From positions 124,001 through 188,000 of the forward strand of contig NZ_QPEX01000011.1 of assembly GCF_003335505.1 (NCBI RefSeq): a stretch of DNA of 64,000 nt. Direction: 5' to 3'. This document shows positions 25,697 through 34,469 of this stretch, piece by piece. The translations under genes and the position numbers were made by a program. The notes beneath the pieces are model-generated. The model did no database searches. It was given only the letters and a program-made list of their open reading frames with translations, and was not told the DNA's origin. The DNA comes from Bremerella cremea (GTDB lineage: Bacteria; Planctomycetota; Planctomycetia; Pirellulales; Pirellulaceae). Numbering within the stretch: the stretch's first letter is position 1; each line of letters opens with the position of its first letter.

Positions 25697-26038
25697 TTAT
25701 TCTTCTTCCTCTTCCTCTCCATACGCACCAAATCCATCGCTGAAGCCGCCCAACGGTTCGGCTAGATCATCAAGGTGTTCTTCAATATCGAAGACCGTAT
25801 CGAGGGTGGGGATGACGGTTTTGGTGCAATAACACGTCCACTCACCCGACTCTTCATCTTCTTCCACACTCGTTTCAAATCCGATGAGTTCGGCTTTTGC
25901 GGCCATTTGATGACCTACCTCTTCCGAAGGGACTGCCACGAAGAAATCCATTTCTAAGGGCTGTGACATATCGACACCACCCGCCGCAATATCATCGAGC
26001 GTCTGTTGCGTTACGGCTTTTGCATCGTGGTCGAACAT
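25697..26038 (-). CDS. RraB-family protein (ribonuclease E inhibitor-like)
   Basis: 113 residues. The pattern PLEMDFFVAVPSEE, then AELIGFETSV, a W-T-C-Y-C core strand, the IEEHLDDLAEPLGG helix and the SDGFGAY end matches the RraB family, whose E. coli founder binds and inhibits RNase E. The tail is a run of glutamates. The family includes many proteins of uncertain partner, and no RNase E is in view, so the inhibitor role is by family only. It sits alone and convergent to the lipoprotein gene. Confidence 0.78.
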   Translation of the reverse strand: MFDHDAKAVTQQTLDDIAAGGVDMSQPLEMDFFVAVPSEEVGHQMAAKAELIGFETSVEEDEESGEWTCYCTKTVIPTLDTVFDIEEHLDDLAEPLGGFSDGFGAYGEEEEEE

Positions 26039-26261
26039 GGTTCGGTTCCTGAAGGAAGATAGGCAAGGGTGGCGTTCAATTGGCCATCGTGTATCTTACT
26101 TCCCCAGATGCTTAAGAGATATCCCAGGGTTTGACCCACGTTTTCTCGTCGGGGATACTAAAGTGTCCGCTAGCGGTTGGGGGCCGTCCGCCTATTTCTC
26201 GGTGGAAACAATTTGGTCTCTTCCCTAAATCCTCATCCCTTCCACTGCTCAGGAATGCCCC

Positions 26262-27602
26262 ATGCTTCGCTTTGCCGGGTTGGCTTTGTTTTGGTCGTTA
26301 CTCACGGTTTCTACCTTTGCCGCTGAGAAGAAGCCAAACGTCATTTTCATTCTGGCAGACGATCAAGGTTCGGTCGACGCGGGCTGTTATGGCAGCGACG
26401 ATTTGCACACGCCGCACATGGACTCGCTGGCGGTCAACGGGGTCCGCTTTACACAGTTCTATTCGGCAGCACCTGTTTGTTCTCCTTCGCGGGCCGGGGC
26501 GCTTACCGGACGTTGGCCAGTTCGAGCAGGCGTGCCTAGCAATTGCTCTTCCGAAAAAGGAGGGGGCGGGGCGCTCCCCAATTCCGAGATCACCATGGCC
26601 GAAATGTTCAAGGCCGCCGGTTACACGACCGCTCATATCGGCAAGTGGCATATCGGTTACACCGAAGAGACTATGCCGTTGGCCCAAGGGTTCGATTATT
26701 CGATCGGCCACATGGGAGGCTGCATCGATAACTACTCGCACTTCTTTTATTGGAACGGCCCCAATCGACACGACTTGTGGCGAAACGGAAAAGAAGTTTA
26801 CGAGAGCGGGCGTTACTTCCCCCAGTTGATGGCCGACGAAGCGAGTGCGTTTATCGAAAAGAATCACGACAAGCCGTTCTTTATTTACTACGCGATGAAC
26901 ACGCCTCATTATCCTTACCAAGGCGAAGCGAAGTGGCTCGAGTATTTCAAGAATGTGAAGTACCCCCGTAATTTGTACGCGGCGTTTATCGCCTCGCAGG
27001 ACGAACGAATTGGTCAACTTTTGGCCACCCTCGACAAGTTGAGCCTGCGTAACGATACGATCGTCATCTATCAATCGGACAACGGTTACTCTACCGAAGT
27101 CCGTGCCCACAACGGCGGCGGCAACTCTGGTCCGTATCGGGGTGCCAAGTTCAGCATGTTTGAAGGTGGCATTCGCTTACCAGGCATCATCAGTTGGCCA
27201 GGACATCTGCCGGAAGGAGAAGTCCGCGATCAAATGGCCCATGCTTGCGATTGGATGCCGACTTTGGCCGAACTGACCGGCGTTGCATTGCCCCAGACCC
27301 ATCTCGATGGTCGTAGCCAAGTGGCGGTGTTAAAAGATGGTAAGGCGAAAAGCCCGCATGCCGATCACCCCTTACATTGGCAAGTTGGCAAAGGAAACGG
27401 AGCGACCTGGGCGGTGCGAGATGGGGATTGGAAGCTGATCGCCAATACCCGCGATACCGAAGAAGCCGGCAAGAACCAGAACTTCAAGTTGTTCCTGGCC
27501 AACATCGCCGAAGATCCAGGTGAAACAACCAACCTGACCGAGCAACACCCAGACATCGTTGCCCGGCTGACAAAGCTGCACGAGCAAGAGCTTAGCCCTT
27601 AA
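26262..27602 (+). CDS. Secreted sulfatase
   Basis: 446 residues with a signal peptide (LALFWSLLTVSTFAA). Sulfatase signature CSPSRAGALTGR at residues 73-84, whose Cys73 is the residue converted to formylglycine. Calcium ligands are ILADDQGS near the start and QSDNGYS in the second half; GKWHIG holds the active-site Lys/His. It hydrolyses sulfate esters, most likely of polysaccharides. AGGA eight bases ahead supports the ATG. A second sulfatase follows 46 bases downstream. No formylglycine-generating enzyme is in the window. Confidence 0.93.
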   Translation: MLRFAGLALFWSLLTVSTFAAEKKPNVIFILADDQGSVDAGCYGSDDLHTPHMDSLAVNGVRFTQFYSAAPVCSPSRAGALTGRWPVRAGVPSNCSSEKGGGGALPNSEITMAEMFKAAGYTTAHIGKWHIGYTEETMPLAQGFDYSIGHMGGCIDNYSHFFYWNGPNRHDLWRNGKEVYESGRYFPQLMADEASAFIEKNHDKPFFIYYAMNTPHYPYQGEAKWLEYFKNVKYPRNLYAAFIASQDERIGQLLATLDKLSLRNDTIVIYQSDNGYSTEVRAHNGGGNSGPYRGAKFSMFEGGIRLPGIISWPGHLPEGEVRDQMAHACDWMPTLAELTGVALPQTHLDGRSQVAVLKDGKAKSPHADHPLHWQVGKGNGATWAVRDGDWKLIANTRDTEEAGKNQNFKLFLANIAEDPGETTNLTEQHPDIVARLTKLHEQELSP

Positions 27603-27648
27603 GCACAAGCCGTCGGCAACCTTTCCCCGCACTCTATGAGATCTCACC

Positions 27649-29001
27649 ATGCGCATCCTCTTCACGCTGTTTGCTTGCTTGTCGTTTGCGGCAACCACCT
27701 TGGGTGCTGATTCGCAGCGGCCTAACTTTTTGATCATTTACGCTGACGATCTGGGCTACGGCGATGTTTCGGCCTACCACGATTCCGACGTCCATACTCC
27801 CAATATCGACAAGATCGCGGCCCAGGGAATCAAATTCACCAGCATGCGGGCCAACTGCACGGTTTGCTCGCCATCGCGAGCCGCGCTGTTAACCGGGCGT
27901 TATCCGGATTTGGTCGGCGTGCCAGGGGTGATTCGTACTAACCAGGCGAACTCGTGGGGATACCTCAAGCCAGGCACTGCGACCCTGGCCAACGAACTGA
28001 AGGAAGTGGGATACCACACGGCGATTATTGGCAAGTGGCATCTAGGACTTAAATCACCGAACACGCCCACCGAGCGTGGATTCGACCATTTTCATGGCTT
28101 TCTCGGCGACATGATGGACAGCTATACAACCCATCGCCGCGAAGGTCACAACTATATGCGGTTGAACGAGCAAGAGATCGATCCGGCAGGGCACGCGACC
28201 GAGCTATTCGCCCGGTGGGCCGCCGATTACATTACTGCCCGTGGTACGAAAAAGGATGAGCCGTTCTTTTTGTACTTGGCTTTCAACGCCCCTCATTTTC
28301 CCATCGAGCCACCGCAAGCCTATTTTGAGCGAGTCAAACAGCAGCAGCCTAATTTGAGCGAGAAACGGGCTAAGAATGTTGCCTTCGTGCAGCACTTAGA
28401 CGACGCGGTCGGTAAGGTACTGGCTTCGCTCGAAAAAGCAGGCTTGGCCGAGAATACGGTCGTTTACTTCGGCAGCGACAACGGTGGTTCGTTGCCTCAT
28501 GCCCAGAACAACGACCCGTGGCGCGATGGTAAGCAAAGTCATTACGACGGCGGTTTGAAGGTTCCCTTCTTCGTGCGGTGGCCAGGGCATATCGAGCCAG
28601 GACAAACAAGCGACTACGAAGGCTTGAACTTTGATATCTTTCCGACGTTCTTAGAACTGGCGGGTGCCAAGCCTGCTGACGACTTGAACGCGGTGAGCCT
28701 GACGCCGATTCTGTCAGGTAAACCGATGCCTGCTCAGCCACGCGAGCTTTACTTTGTACGGCGTGAAGGAGGAATGCGTTACGGAGGCAAATCGTACCAG
28801 GCAATCATTTACAACGGCTGGAAGCTAATGCAGAACGATCCTTATTCGCCGCTGGAACTTTACAACTTAAAAGAAGATCCTCAAGAGCAAAACGATTTGG
28901 CGAAGTCCGAGCGGCAGATGTTCCGCCAATTGCAACAGGCCATGCAGCGGCAGATTCAAGCAGCCGGCAGCGTCCCATGGCAAGCAGACCAAGAAGATTG
29001 A
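27649..29001 (+). CDS. Secreted sulfatase
   Basis: 450 residues, signal peptide ending TLGA. Cys73 in VCSPSRAALLTGRYP is the formylglycine site. YADDLGYGD and GSDNGGS supply metal ligands and GKWHLG the active-site Lys/His. The C-terminal ELYNLKEDPQEQNDLA box is typical of the family. It is tandem with the sulfatase at 26262 but clearly diverged, suggesting a different substrate. The pair is likely cotranscribed. Confidence 0.94.
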   Translation: MRILFTLFACLSFAATTLGADSQRPNFLIIYADDLGYGDVSAYHDSDVHTPNIDKIAAQGIKFTSMRANCTVCSPSRAALLTGRYPDLVGVPGVIRTNQANSWGYLKPGTATLANELKEVGYHTAIIGKWHLGLKSPNTPTERGFDHFHGFLGDMMDSYTTHRREGHNYMRLNEQEIDPAGHATELFARWAADYITARGTKKDEPFFLYLAFNAPHFPIEPPQAYFERVKQQQPNLSEKRAKNVAFVQHLDDAVGKVLASLEKAGLAENTVVYFGSDNGGSLPHAQNNDPWRDGKQSHYDGGLKVPFFVRWPGHIEPGQTSDYEGLNFDIFPTFLELAGAKPADDLNAVSLTPILSGKPMPAQPRELYFVRREGGMRYGGKSYQAIIYNGWKLMQNDPYSPLELYNLKEDPQEQNDLAKSERQMFRQLQQAMQRQIQAAGSVPWQADQED

Positions 29002-29095
29002 TGCAGCTTGGGCCTATGGTTACGATAGCCGTTAAGGTGCCCTCTGTATTTCTCGGAGTCAAATTTGCTTTCTTATTCGCCAGCCAAATGTAACC

Positions 29096-29805
29096 ATGAA
29101 ACGCATTCTATCTTTACTGCTGCTTGTTAGTCTTGTTGTGACCTCCATTTCTGCTGCGGAGCGTAAGCCACTGAAGGATGTGGACCTCGCGGCGTTGTCC
29201 CAAGATACTCAAAGGATTCATCAAGGTACGCTAGAGGACGGAACGAGCTTCGTGGCAATTGCCATGTGGTTGCCGCACGAATATTGGCAGGCAGTCCTCG
29301 ACAAGAACACCGCGCTGCCAGCCGAGCGAAGATGCTCGATGCAATGGAAGGAGTCACGCTGTTGGCATTGGTACAAGCCGATGTAACGTTGCTCGGCCAC
29401 TTTGATTATTACAATCGAAATGAGATCGAGAAGAACTTAGAAATTTCGGTTATTGCGAAAGACGGCAAGCGATTTACTATTGAACCAATGCAAGAAATTG
29501 AGGGTGATTTGCAGCAGGTAGTGGCGGCCCTGGAACCTGTGATGGCCGGTGCGATGGGGAACTTAGGCCGCAGCATGGAGATCTTCGTGCTCGACAATAA
29601 GAACGCTGACGGTTCTAAGGTTATCGATTCCTACGAGTCAGGCCAAATCGATATTCGGATGGTTCGTCGCGATGGTAGCGTCATGGACAGCACGATTGAG
29701 CTTCCCATGAACTGTCTTTACGTTCCCCGCAAATGCCCCAACGGAAAAGATGCCCACATCTCGTGGAAGTTCTGCCCTTGGACAGGCGTGCCGCTGGAAG
29801 ATTAA
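29096..29805 (+). pseudogene. Secreted protein of unknown family, split by an apparent 1-base deletion
   Basis: The 5' part (29096 to about 29330) encodes a signal peptide and LKDVDLAALSQDTQ...LPHEYWQAVL...TALPAER. The same protein evidently continues in the -1 frame from KMLDAMEGVTLLALVQADV to the stop at 29805, because the 5' frame turns Trp/Cys-rich after 29330 and the 3' frame is Arg/Ser-rich before it. The joined length, 710 bases, is one short of a multiple of three. The 3' part ends with CPNGKDAHISWKFCPWTG, a two-cysteine pair reminiscent of a zinc-binding or disulfide element. No slippery heptamer is visible in the overlap, so mutation or sequence error is likelier than programmed shifting. 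Confidence 0.75.
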
Positions 29806-29882
29806 GACCAACTTAAGAAACGCCCCAAGTCTCGGCTGGAAGTGCGAGACTTGGGATTGGAAGTTTTCGTTTGGGCTGGATC

Positions 29883-31496
29883 TTATTTCTCGGTCAGAAC
29901 TTCAGGCTTTTCTAAGACCAAGTAGTGCCCATGGTCGGCAGTCAGGATTAAGCAAGTATCGTCCCAGCCGCCATGTTCTTCGATCCACTTGGTCACATTG
30001 TGGAATGCTTGATCGCCACTCAGGACGGCACCGATCGAATTGTCGATGTTGTTCGAGTGGTTTGCCCAATCAACATCGCCAGCTTCGATCATCAACCACC
30101 ATGGCTTTCCCTTGGCTTCTAAACAATCGAGTGCCGATAGGCTCATGTCCGAGAGCGTGACGTTTTCGCTAATGTCAGCTTCGGTGTATTTTTCAACCTT
30201 GCTTGGTCGCGATCCTACCGGGTTGAAGTCGCCGTCGGCCGTTTGAAAGGGGAGGTGGCCACCGCTCACGCCAAAGAAACCAAACAGCCGCTTCTTTTCT
30301 GCGATTGCCTTAGCGGTAGCTTCCTGCAGAACTTCTGGACCTGTGCGGCCAGCGGTTCGTTCGGCGATGACATACTTGCCTCCGTTGGCAACATCGATCG
30401 AGTCCATGTCTTCTTTGGTCAGGTAAGGATTGCCAGGGACAAAGTTCGCACCTTGTTTGCCATCTTTATCTTTGTGGTCTCCTGAACCACCACCAATCAG
30501 AACATCAAGGCCAGGGAGCGCCCCTGGGTGAAAGACCGACGGCAGACCGATCAGGTCACGGGTAATGTCTTGATAGTCGTAACGATGAACATTATTGGCG
30601 TACGCGCTGCCAGGAGTTGCGTGACAAATGGGGACACTGGTCACCACGCCCACATGCCACCCTTCGTTTTGCAGTTGCCGTGCGATGGGAAGGATCTCGC
30701 GTCCCATATAGTCGACATTAACGGCGTTGTTATAGGTTTTGATGCCGCTGGTCATCGAGGTGGCTGAGGCAGACGAATCGGTGTAGGCATGTTTTGTGTT
30801 CTTTCCCTTGGCAATCGGGTAACCAGCATCCGGCGGAATCGACCATGGCTTGTCGCCTGCTTCGTGCGGGTCGTAACCTCCCAGTGTGCTGCCGCCGGGG
30901 GAGGTAACGATTTGACGATCGACGTTGACATCGGTGCCGTCGTTGTGAGGAGTCGTCACGAAGTAACCAAAATCGGTCGTCGTGCCACGATAGTCTTGAA
31001 AGTGCAGCCCAGTTCCGCGCCCTTCGCGATAAGGAACCTGGCCAGACTTGCTAATCGCGGCGGCCCAGGTGGTTTGCCAATCCATGCCGTCGTAAACGAA
31101 CAAAATGATCCGCTTCTTGCCTGATTCAACGGCCTGTTTCTGTAGTTGATAGACATCGGTCTGGTCAAAGTATTCCGCAGTCGGATTGACCGTTTTCGTT
31201 GGGACGTAGCCGAACAGCGATTTCAATTTCTCTTCGCTGCGATAAACGCTGTTCTCGCCGTTCACTGAATCGAGCGTGATTCCAAAGGAGTAAACAGGAA
31301 TCAGACGGTTCGAGTGCGTGGTCCAGTTGGAATAGGTCTTGGGGTTTGGGCCCCAATGAAGACCATTGGGTTGATTGGTCTCGGTGTTGGTTTCCTGTAA
31401 CTGAGCAATTGGATCTTCCTGTTTTGCGCAATGTGCAGAAGGAAGAAAACACAACGTCGTCAGGGCGACAAGCACAAAGGGTAGGAGTTTTCGCAC
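29883..31496 (-). CDS. Alkaline phosphatase (PhoA superfamily)
   Basis: 537 residues with a GTG start and signal peptide (LLPFVLVALTTLCFLPSAHC). VYDGMDW holds the first Asp ligand. The nucleophile serine lies in the DSSASATSMTSGIKT motif (family DSAAAAT). Further metal sites are EAGDVDWANHSNN and TADHGHY. Insertions after the nucleophile are longer than in E. coli PhoA. It would release phosphate from organic esters in the periplasm. Its neighbours include sulfatases and, 7 kb on, a phosphate-selective-type porin, consistent with nutrient scavenging. No Pho box was identified. Confidence 0.92.
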   Translation of the reverse strand: MRKLLPFVLVALTTLCFLPSAHCAKQEDPIAQLQETNTETNQPNGLHWGPNPKTYSNWTTHSNRLIPVYSFGITLDSVNGENSVYRSEEKLKSLFGYVPTKTVNPTAEYFDQTDVYQLQKQAVESGKKRIILFVYDGMDWQTTWAAAISKSGQVPYREGRGTGLHFQDYRGTTTDFGYFVTTPHNDGTDVNVDRQIVTSPGGSTLGGYDPHEAGDKPWSIPPDAGYPIAKGKNTKHAYTDSSASATSMTSGIKTYNNAVNVDYMGREILPIARQLQNEGWHVGVVTSVPICHATPGSAYANNVHRYDYQDITRDLIGLPSVFHPGALPGLDVLIGGGSGDHKDKDGKQGANFVPGNPYLTKEDMDSIDVANGGKYVIAERTAGRTGPEVLQEATAKAIAEKKRLFGFFGVSGGHLPFQTADGDFNPVGSRPSKVEKYTEADISENVTLSDMSLSALDCLEAKGKPWWLMIEAGDVDWANHSNNIDNSIGAVLSGDQAFHNVTKWIEEHGGWDDTCLILTADHGHYLVLEKPEVLTEK

Positions 31497-32033
31497 AGGT
31501 AGGTCTCAATTGAAGGTGGGAACATGACGGATTGAACTATCTATTGAAACTAGACTTGGCCCGAAAGTTAACCCCTGTTTCCGCAGACTCTCTGGTGATT
31601 TGCGCATCGAAAGCTCACCGAAACGCATTCATTGCCCTAGGAGCCGTCCGTTGCCATAGGTATAGACCGCTAATGTAGGGGGTTTCGATACACGGATTCA
31701 GCTATTCAGCGTGGTGGGCAGCGGAAACCACTGGTGATGGTCTGAGCATGGGTGCAAGAAGAATAGGCAGGCTCTCGCTAAATCCGGCCTTATTTTTTCG
31801 GGGATTCGGCGATTCGCATATTCGGCAAAAAATTACGGATGTTCCCTAATTCATTAGGGTTTAGGTGAATTATTCGTATGGAATCGCGCAATATTTGGCA
31901 AGAAAAAAACTAAATCGGCACGATGTTTGCCTTAATGCGGTAAGAGATATCCCGATATATCGTTGTGATATCGCGCAATATTTATGTTTTCTCCCTGCCA
32001 GTTTTTTTATGTCTCCTACGGAGAAGTTATCCA
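31497..32033. other. Intergenic region with a 14-bp direct repeat
   Basis: Between the divergent phosphatase and DUF1559 genes. A 14-base sequence ATCGCGCAATATTT occurs at 31883-31896 and again at 31970-31983. Between and around the copies are palindromic GATATC/CGATATATCG elements. The second copy lies 50 bases ahead of the DUF1559 start, a place for an operator. No gene is supported. Confidence 0.55.
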
Positions 32034-33062
32034 ATGAGAACCGTCCGCCGAAGCCGTCTGGGCTTCACCCTTGTAGAACTGCTAGTCGTGATCGCCATCA
32101 TTGGGGTGTTGATCGCACTCTTGCTTCCTGCCGTACAACAAGCTCGCGAGGCTGCTCGCCGCATGAGCTGTAGCAACAATTCCAAGCAGCTTGCTTTGGC
32201 ATTGCACAATTACCATGACACGCATGGCTGTTTCCCGGTTGGTAGCATTGCGACTAGCAATGGCGAACGCCCAGCCAGTTGGTTGGTGCGTATCTGGCCC
32301 TTCATCGAACAATCGGCTGCCTACGATCAATCAACGTTTGTCGGCAACGACTGGTCAGGCCGTGGGTTCGATAAGAACTGGCGTGCTACGACCGTCCTGA
32401 ACATCGAGTTTTTGAACTGCCCATCCAATCCGATGACCAAGTTCTGGACTCAGACCGCTTCTTCTGCGATGACCAGCGACGGCTGCCCCCAGAATATCAA
32501 ATACCAAATTCCCGACTACGCTGGTTGCACTGGTGTTTACAACGGTGGACCGCTGACCAACTGGAACGGATACCACGGACGACAAGACTACAACGGTATC
32601 ATGACGGTGTTGGATTCGCGTAATTCCGAACCGACAAGTTTTAAACACATTACCGATGGAACGAGCAACACGATTGCCCTCGGTGAACAGTCCGACTTCA
32701 TCAAGATTATGGACTCCTCTGGCAAAATTACCAAAAAGGATACCTACCGAGCCTGGTCGTGGCACGGCGGTGGTTGGTCCGGGGGTGGTGGAGCCGAGAA
32801 AGACGAAGGCTATTGGAAAGGTCTGACTTCGGTCCGTGCGGGTATCAACTACGTTCCGTCGACCACGAACGATCCATTTGGTGTCGGTGATTACTGGTAC
32901 GGTCGACCTGGTTTTCACACGATCTACACCTCCGCACATCCTGGTGGTGCCATGTTTGCCTTAGGTGACGGTTCCGTCCGGTTCATTAGCGAGAACTTGA
33001 ACTTCACCACGCTGGGACGATTGGCAAATCGTCACGACGGTCAGGTTGTTGGCGAATACTAA
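32034..33062 (+). CDS. DUF1559 prepilin-like protein
   Basis: 342 residues from the ATG at 32034, with GGAG ten bases ahead. Leader LGFTLVELLVVIAIIGVLIALL, then QAREAARRMSCSNNSKQLAL and YHDTHGCFPVG, as in the gene at 24122. The middle is Trp/Gly-rich (WSWHGGGWSGGGG), an insertion its relative lacks. GTSNTIALGE and HPGGAMFALGDGSVRFI close the domain. Two lipoprotein genes follow. Expected to be exported and surface-associated. Confidence 0.92.
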   Translation: MRTVRRSRLGFTLVELLVVIAIIGVLIALLLPAVQQAREAARRMSCSNNSKQLALALHNYHDTHGCFPVGSIATSNGERPASWLVRIWPFIEQSAAYDQSTFVGNDWSGRGFDKNWRATTVLNIEFLNCPSNPMTKFWTQTASSAMTSDGCPQNIKYQIPDYAGCTGVYNGGPLTNWNGYHGRQDYNGIMTVLDSRNSEPTSFKHITDGTSNTIALGEQSDFIKIMDSSGKITKKDTYRAWSWHGGGWSGGGGAEKDEGYWKGLTSVRAGINYVPSTTNDPFGVGDYWYGRPGFHTIYTSAHPGGAMFALGDGSVRFISENLNFTTLGRLANRHDGQVVGEY

Positions 33063-33107
33063 TCTTCCACCTTTATTCCTTCCAAAGAAGTAAGACGAAA
33101 CATTGCT

Positions 33108-33575
33108 ATGTTAGTCATCAAAAAGACCCTACTGGCGATCACGCTCCTCAGTGTTATTTCACTCGCAGGATGCGGCGGAGAGTCAGGGCAAGAAATGGGA
33201 CAAGTTAGCGGTACCATCACCAAGGGTGGTGCCCCACTTGTTGGTGCGAGTCTCGAATTCTACCCGGAAGGTGATGGAGCTGCTTCCTATGGGAAATCGG
33301 ATGAGCAAGGAAACTTCACTCTCCGATATTCGACTGGTAAGCCAGGTGCTATCGTTGGCGAACACAAAGTGACCGTCATCGGAGGCACATCCAAAGGAGG
33401 TGCAGCAGCTCCGTCGGAAGGCTTAGCCACATTAACAGAAGGTGATTCCGTACCGAAGCCAGTGGGTGCTCCAGGAGCAGGTGGCTCGAAGCGTGGTGGA
33501 GCACCGAAACCAGTCGAAGGGATAACAGCCACCGTCAAGGCGGGCGAAGAAAACCATATCGTTATCGAACTTTAG
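33108..33575 (+). CDS. Small lipoprotein (tandem copy 1)
   Basis: 155 residues, lipobox SLAGC. Mature sequence VSGTITKGGAPLVGASLEFY, then SYGKSDEQGNFTLRYSTG and a Gly/Ala/Pro-rich low-complexity linker before the C-terminal strand ENHIVIEL. The core is a transthyretin-like/carboxypeptidase-regulatory beta fold, of the kind that presents loops for binding. The next gene is a clear duplicate. It follows the DUF1559 gene by 45 bases. A strong terminator at 33638-33673 ends the unit. Confidence 0.86.
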   Translation: MLVIKKTLLAITLLSVISLAGCGGESGQEMGQVSGTITKGGAPLVGASLEFYPEGDGAASYGKSDEQGNFTLRYSTGKPGAIVGEHKVTVIGGTSKGGAAAPSEGLATLTEGDSVPKPVGAPGAGGSKRGGAPKPVEGITATVKAGEENHIVIEL

Positions 33576-33637
33576 AGCATCGCGGACTGACGTCGCGCAT
33601 GGACCAAGGTCTTACGCAGCAAGTCAAGTTGCTGGTT

Positions 33638-33673
33638 GGTTCCCGTAGCCTAATGCTGCGGGAGCCATTTTTT
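33638..33673 (+). terminator. Rho-independent terminator
   Basis: Twelve paired bases with two G-T wobbles (33638-33649 with 33655-33666), a five-base loop and then A plus six T. It separates the first lipoprotein from its tandem duplicate, which must therefore have its own promoter or depend on read-through. Confidence 0.9.
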
Positions 33674-33871
33674 ATCGACTAATATTCCGCATCGAGAGAT
33701 TTACCAAGGTAGACAGCCGATGTCTCCGGACTTACTTGATCTTCGATGCGGAGCGTTGCAAACAACAGAAACCATTATTTGCCAATAAGTGTCGTTGGTA
33801 GTTGTGTTTCCGTGATGTTGGATGCACTGCGAACTCTACACAACGACCTCTTAGAAAGGAGATTGATCGCT

Positions 33872-34351
33872 GTGACACGCGCGTCATTATGGCTCCTGGC
33901 AATGACCTTGCTGGGAACAATAGGTTGCTCTTGGGAAAAGGGACCGGACCTCCATGCGGTGACCGGTACCATCACCAAAGATGGTGTTCCATTCACAAAT
34001 GCCTCGCTCGAGTTCTACCCGAAAGGGCCTGGGGCGCCTTCTTATGGAAAGTCGGATGAAGAAGGCAACTTCTCGCTTCGTTACTCCACTGGAAGTCCAG
34101 GTGCGATCGAAGGAGAGCACTTGGTAACCGTAATCGGAGGACAAATGAAGAGCGGTGTGACTCCCGTCAAAAAGGAAGAACGCGGCCTAGCTTCGTTGAC
34201 CGAAGGAGACACTCCACCCGCCAAGCCGGTCGCGAATCCTGAAGCCAAAGGAAGACGCCGAGGTGGCGGTGGGGGGGAACCAGAGTCCATCCAAGGCATC
34301 CCGGCTATGGTTAGTGCCGAAAACGAGAACCATGTCGTAATCGAACTGTAA
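33872..34351 (+). CDS. Small lipoprotein (tandem copy 2)
   Basis: 159 residues from the GTG at 33872, which has AGGAGA about ten bases ahead; the longer frame to 33746 has no signal peptide at its start. Signal and lipobox TLLGTIGC. The core VTGTITKDGVPFTNASLEFY and SYGKSDEEGNFSLRYSTG is nearly the same as copy 1, as is the end ENENHVVIEL; the linker differs (RRRGGGGGE). It arose by tandem duplication and has diverged mostly in the linker. Confidence 0.84.
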   Translation: MTRASLWLLAMTLLGTIGCSWEKGPDLHAVTGTITKDGVPFTNASLEFYPKGPGAPSYGKSDEEGNFSLRYSTGSPGAIEGEHLVTVIGGQMKSGVTPVKKEERGLASLTEGDTPPAKPVANPEAKGRRRGGGGGEPESIQGIPAMVSAENENHVVIEL

Positions 34352-34409
34352 TTTCTCGAACCTAGTTCGGTTACGGCGTTTCCACTGAAGTGGCAGAAAC
34401 GGTGGAACG

Positions 34410-34448
34410 AAAGAGCTCTCGTGGTGAATGCTGCTAGAGCTCTTTTTT
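34410..34448 (+). terminator. Rho-independent terminator
   Basis: A 10-bp perfect stem (34410-34419 with 34436-34445), a 16-base loop and further T residues. It lies 58 bases past the lipoprotein stop and just before the 3' end of a convergent sulfatase gene, so it may serve both. Confidence 0.82.
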
Positions 34449-34469
34449 ATTGGTCTGCGATCAGTTTGT

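Noticed and set aside
29266..29386. Programmed -1 frameshifting in the split secreted protein gene
   Set aside because: No X XXY YYZ heptamer or downstream pseudoknot is visible in the overlap of the two frames.
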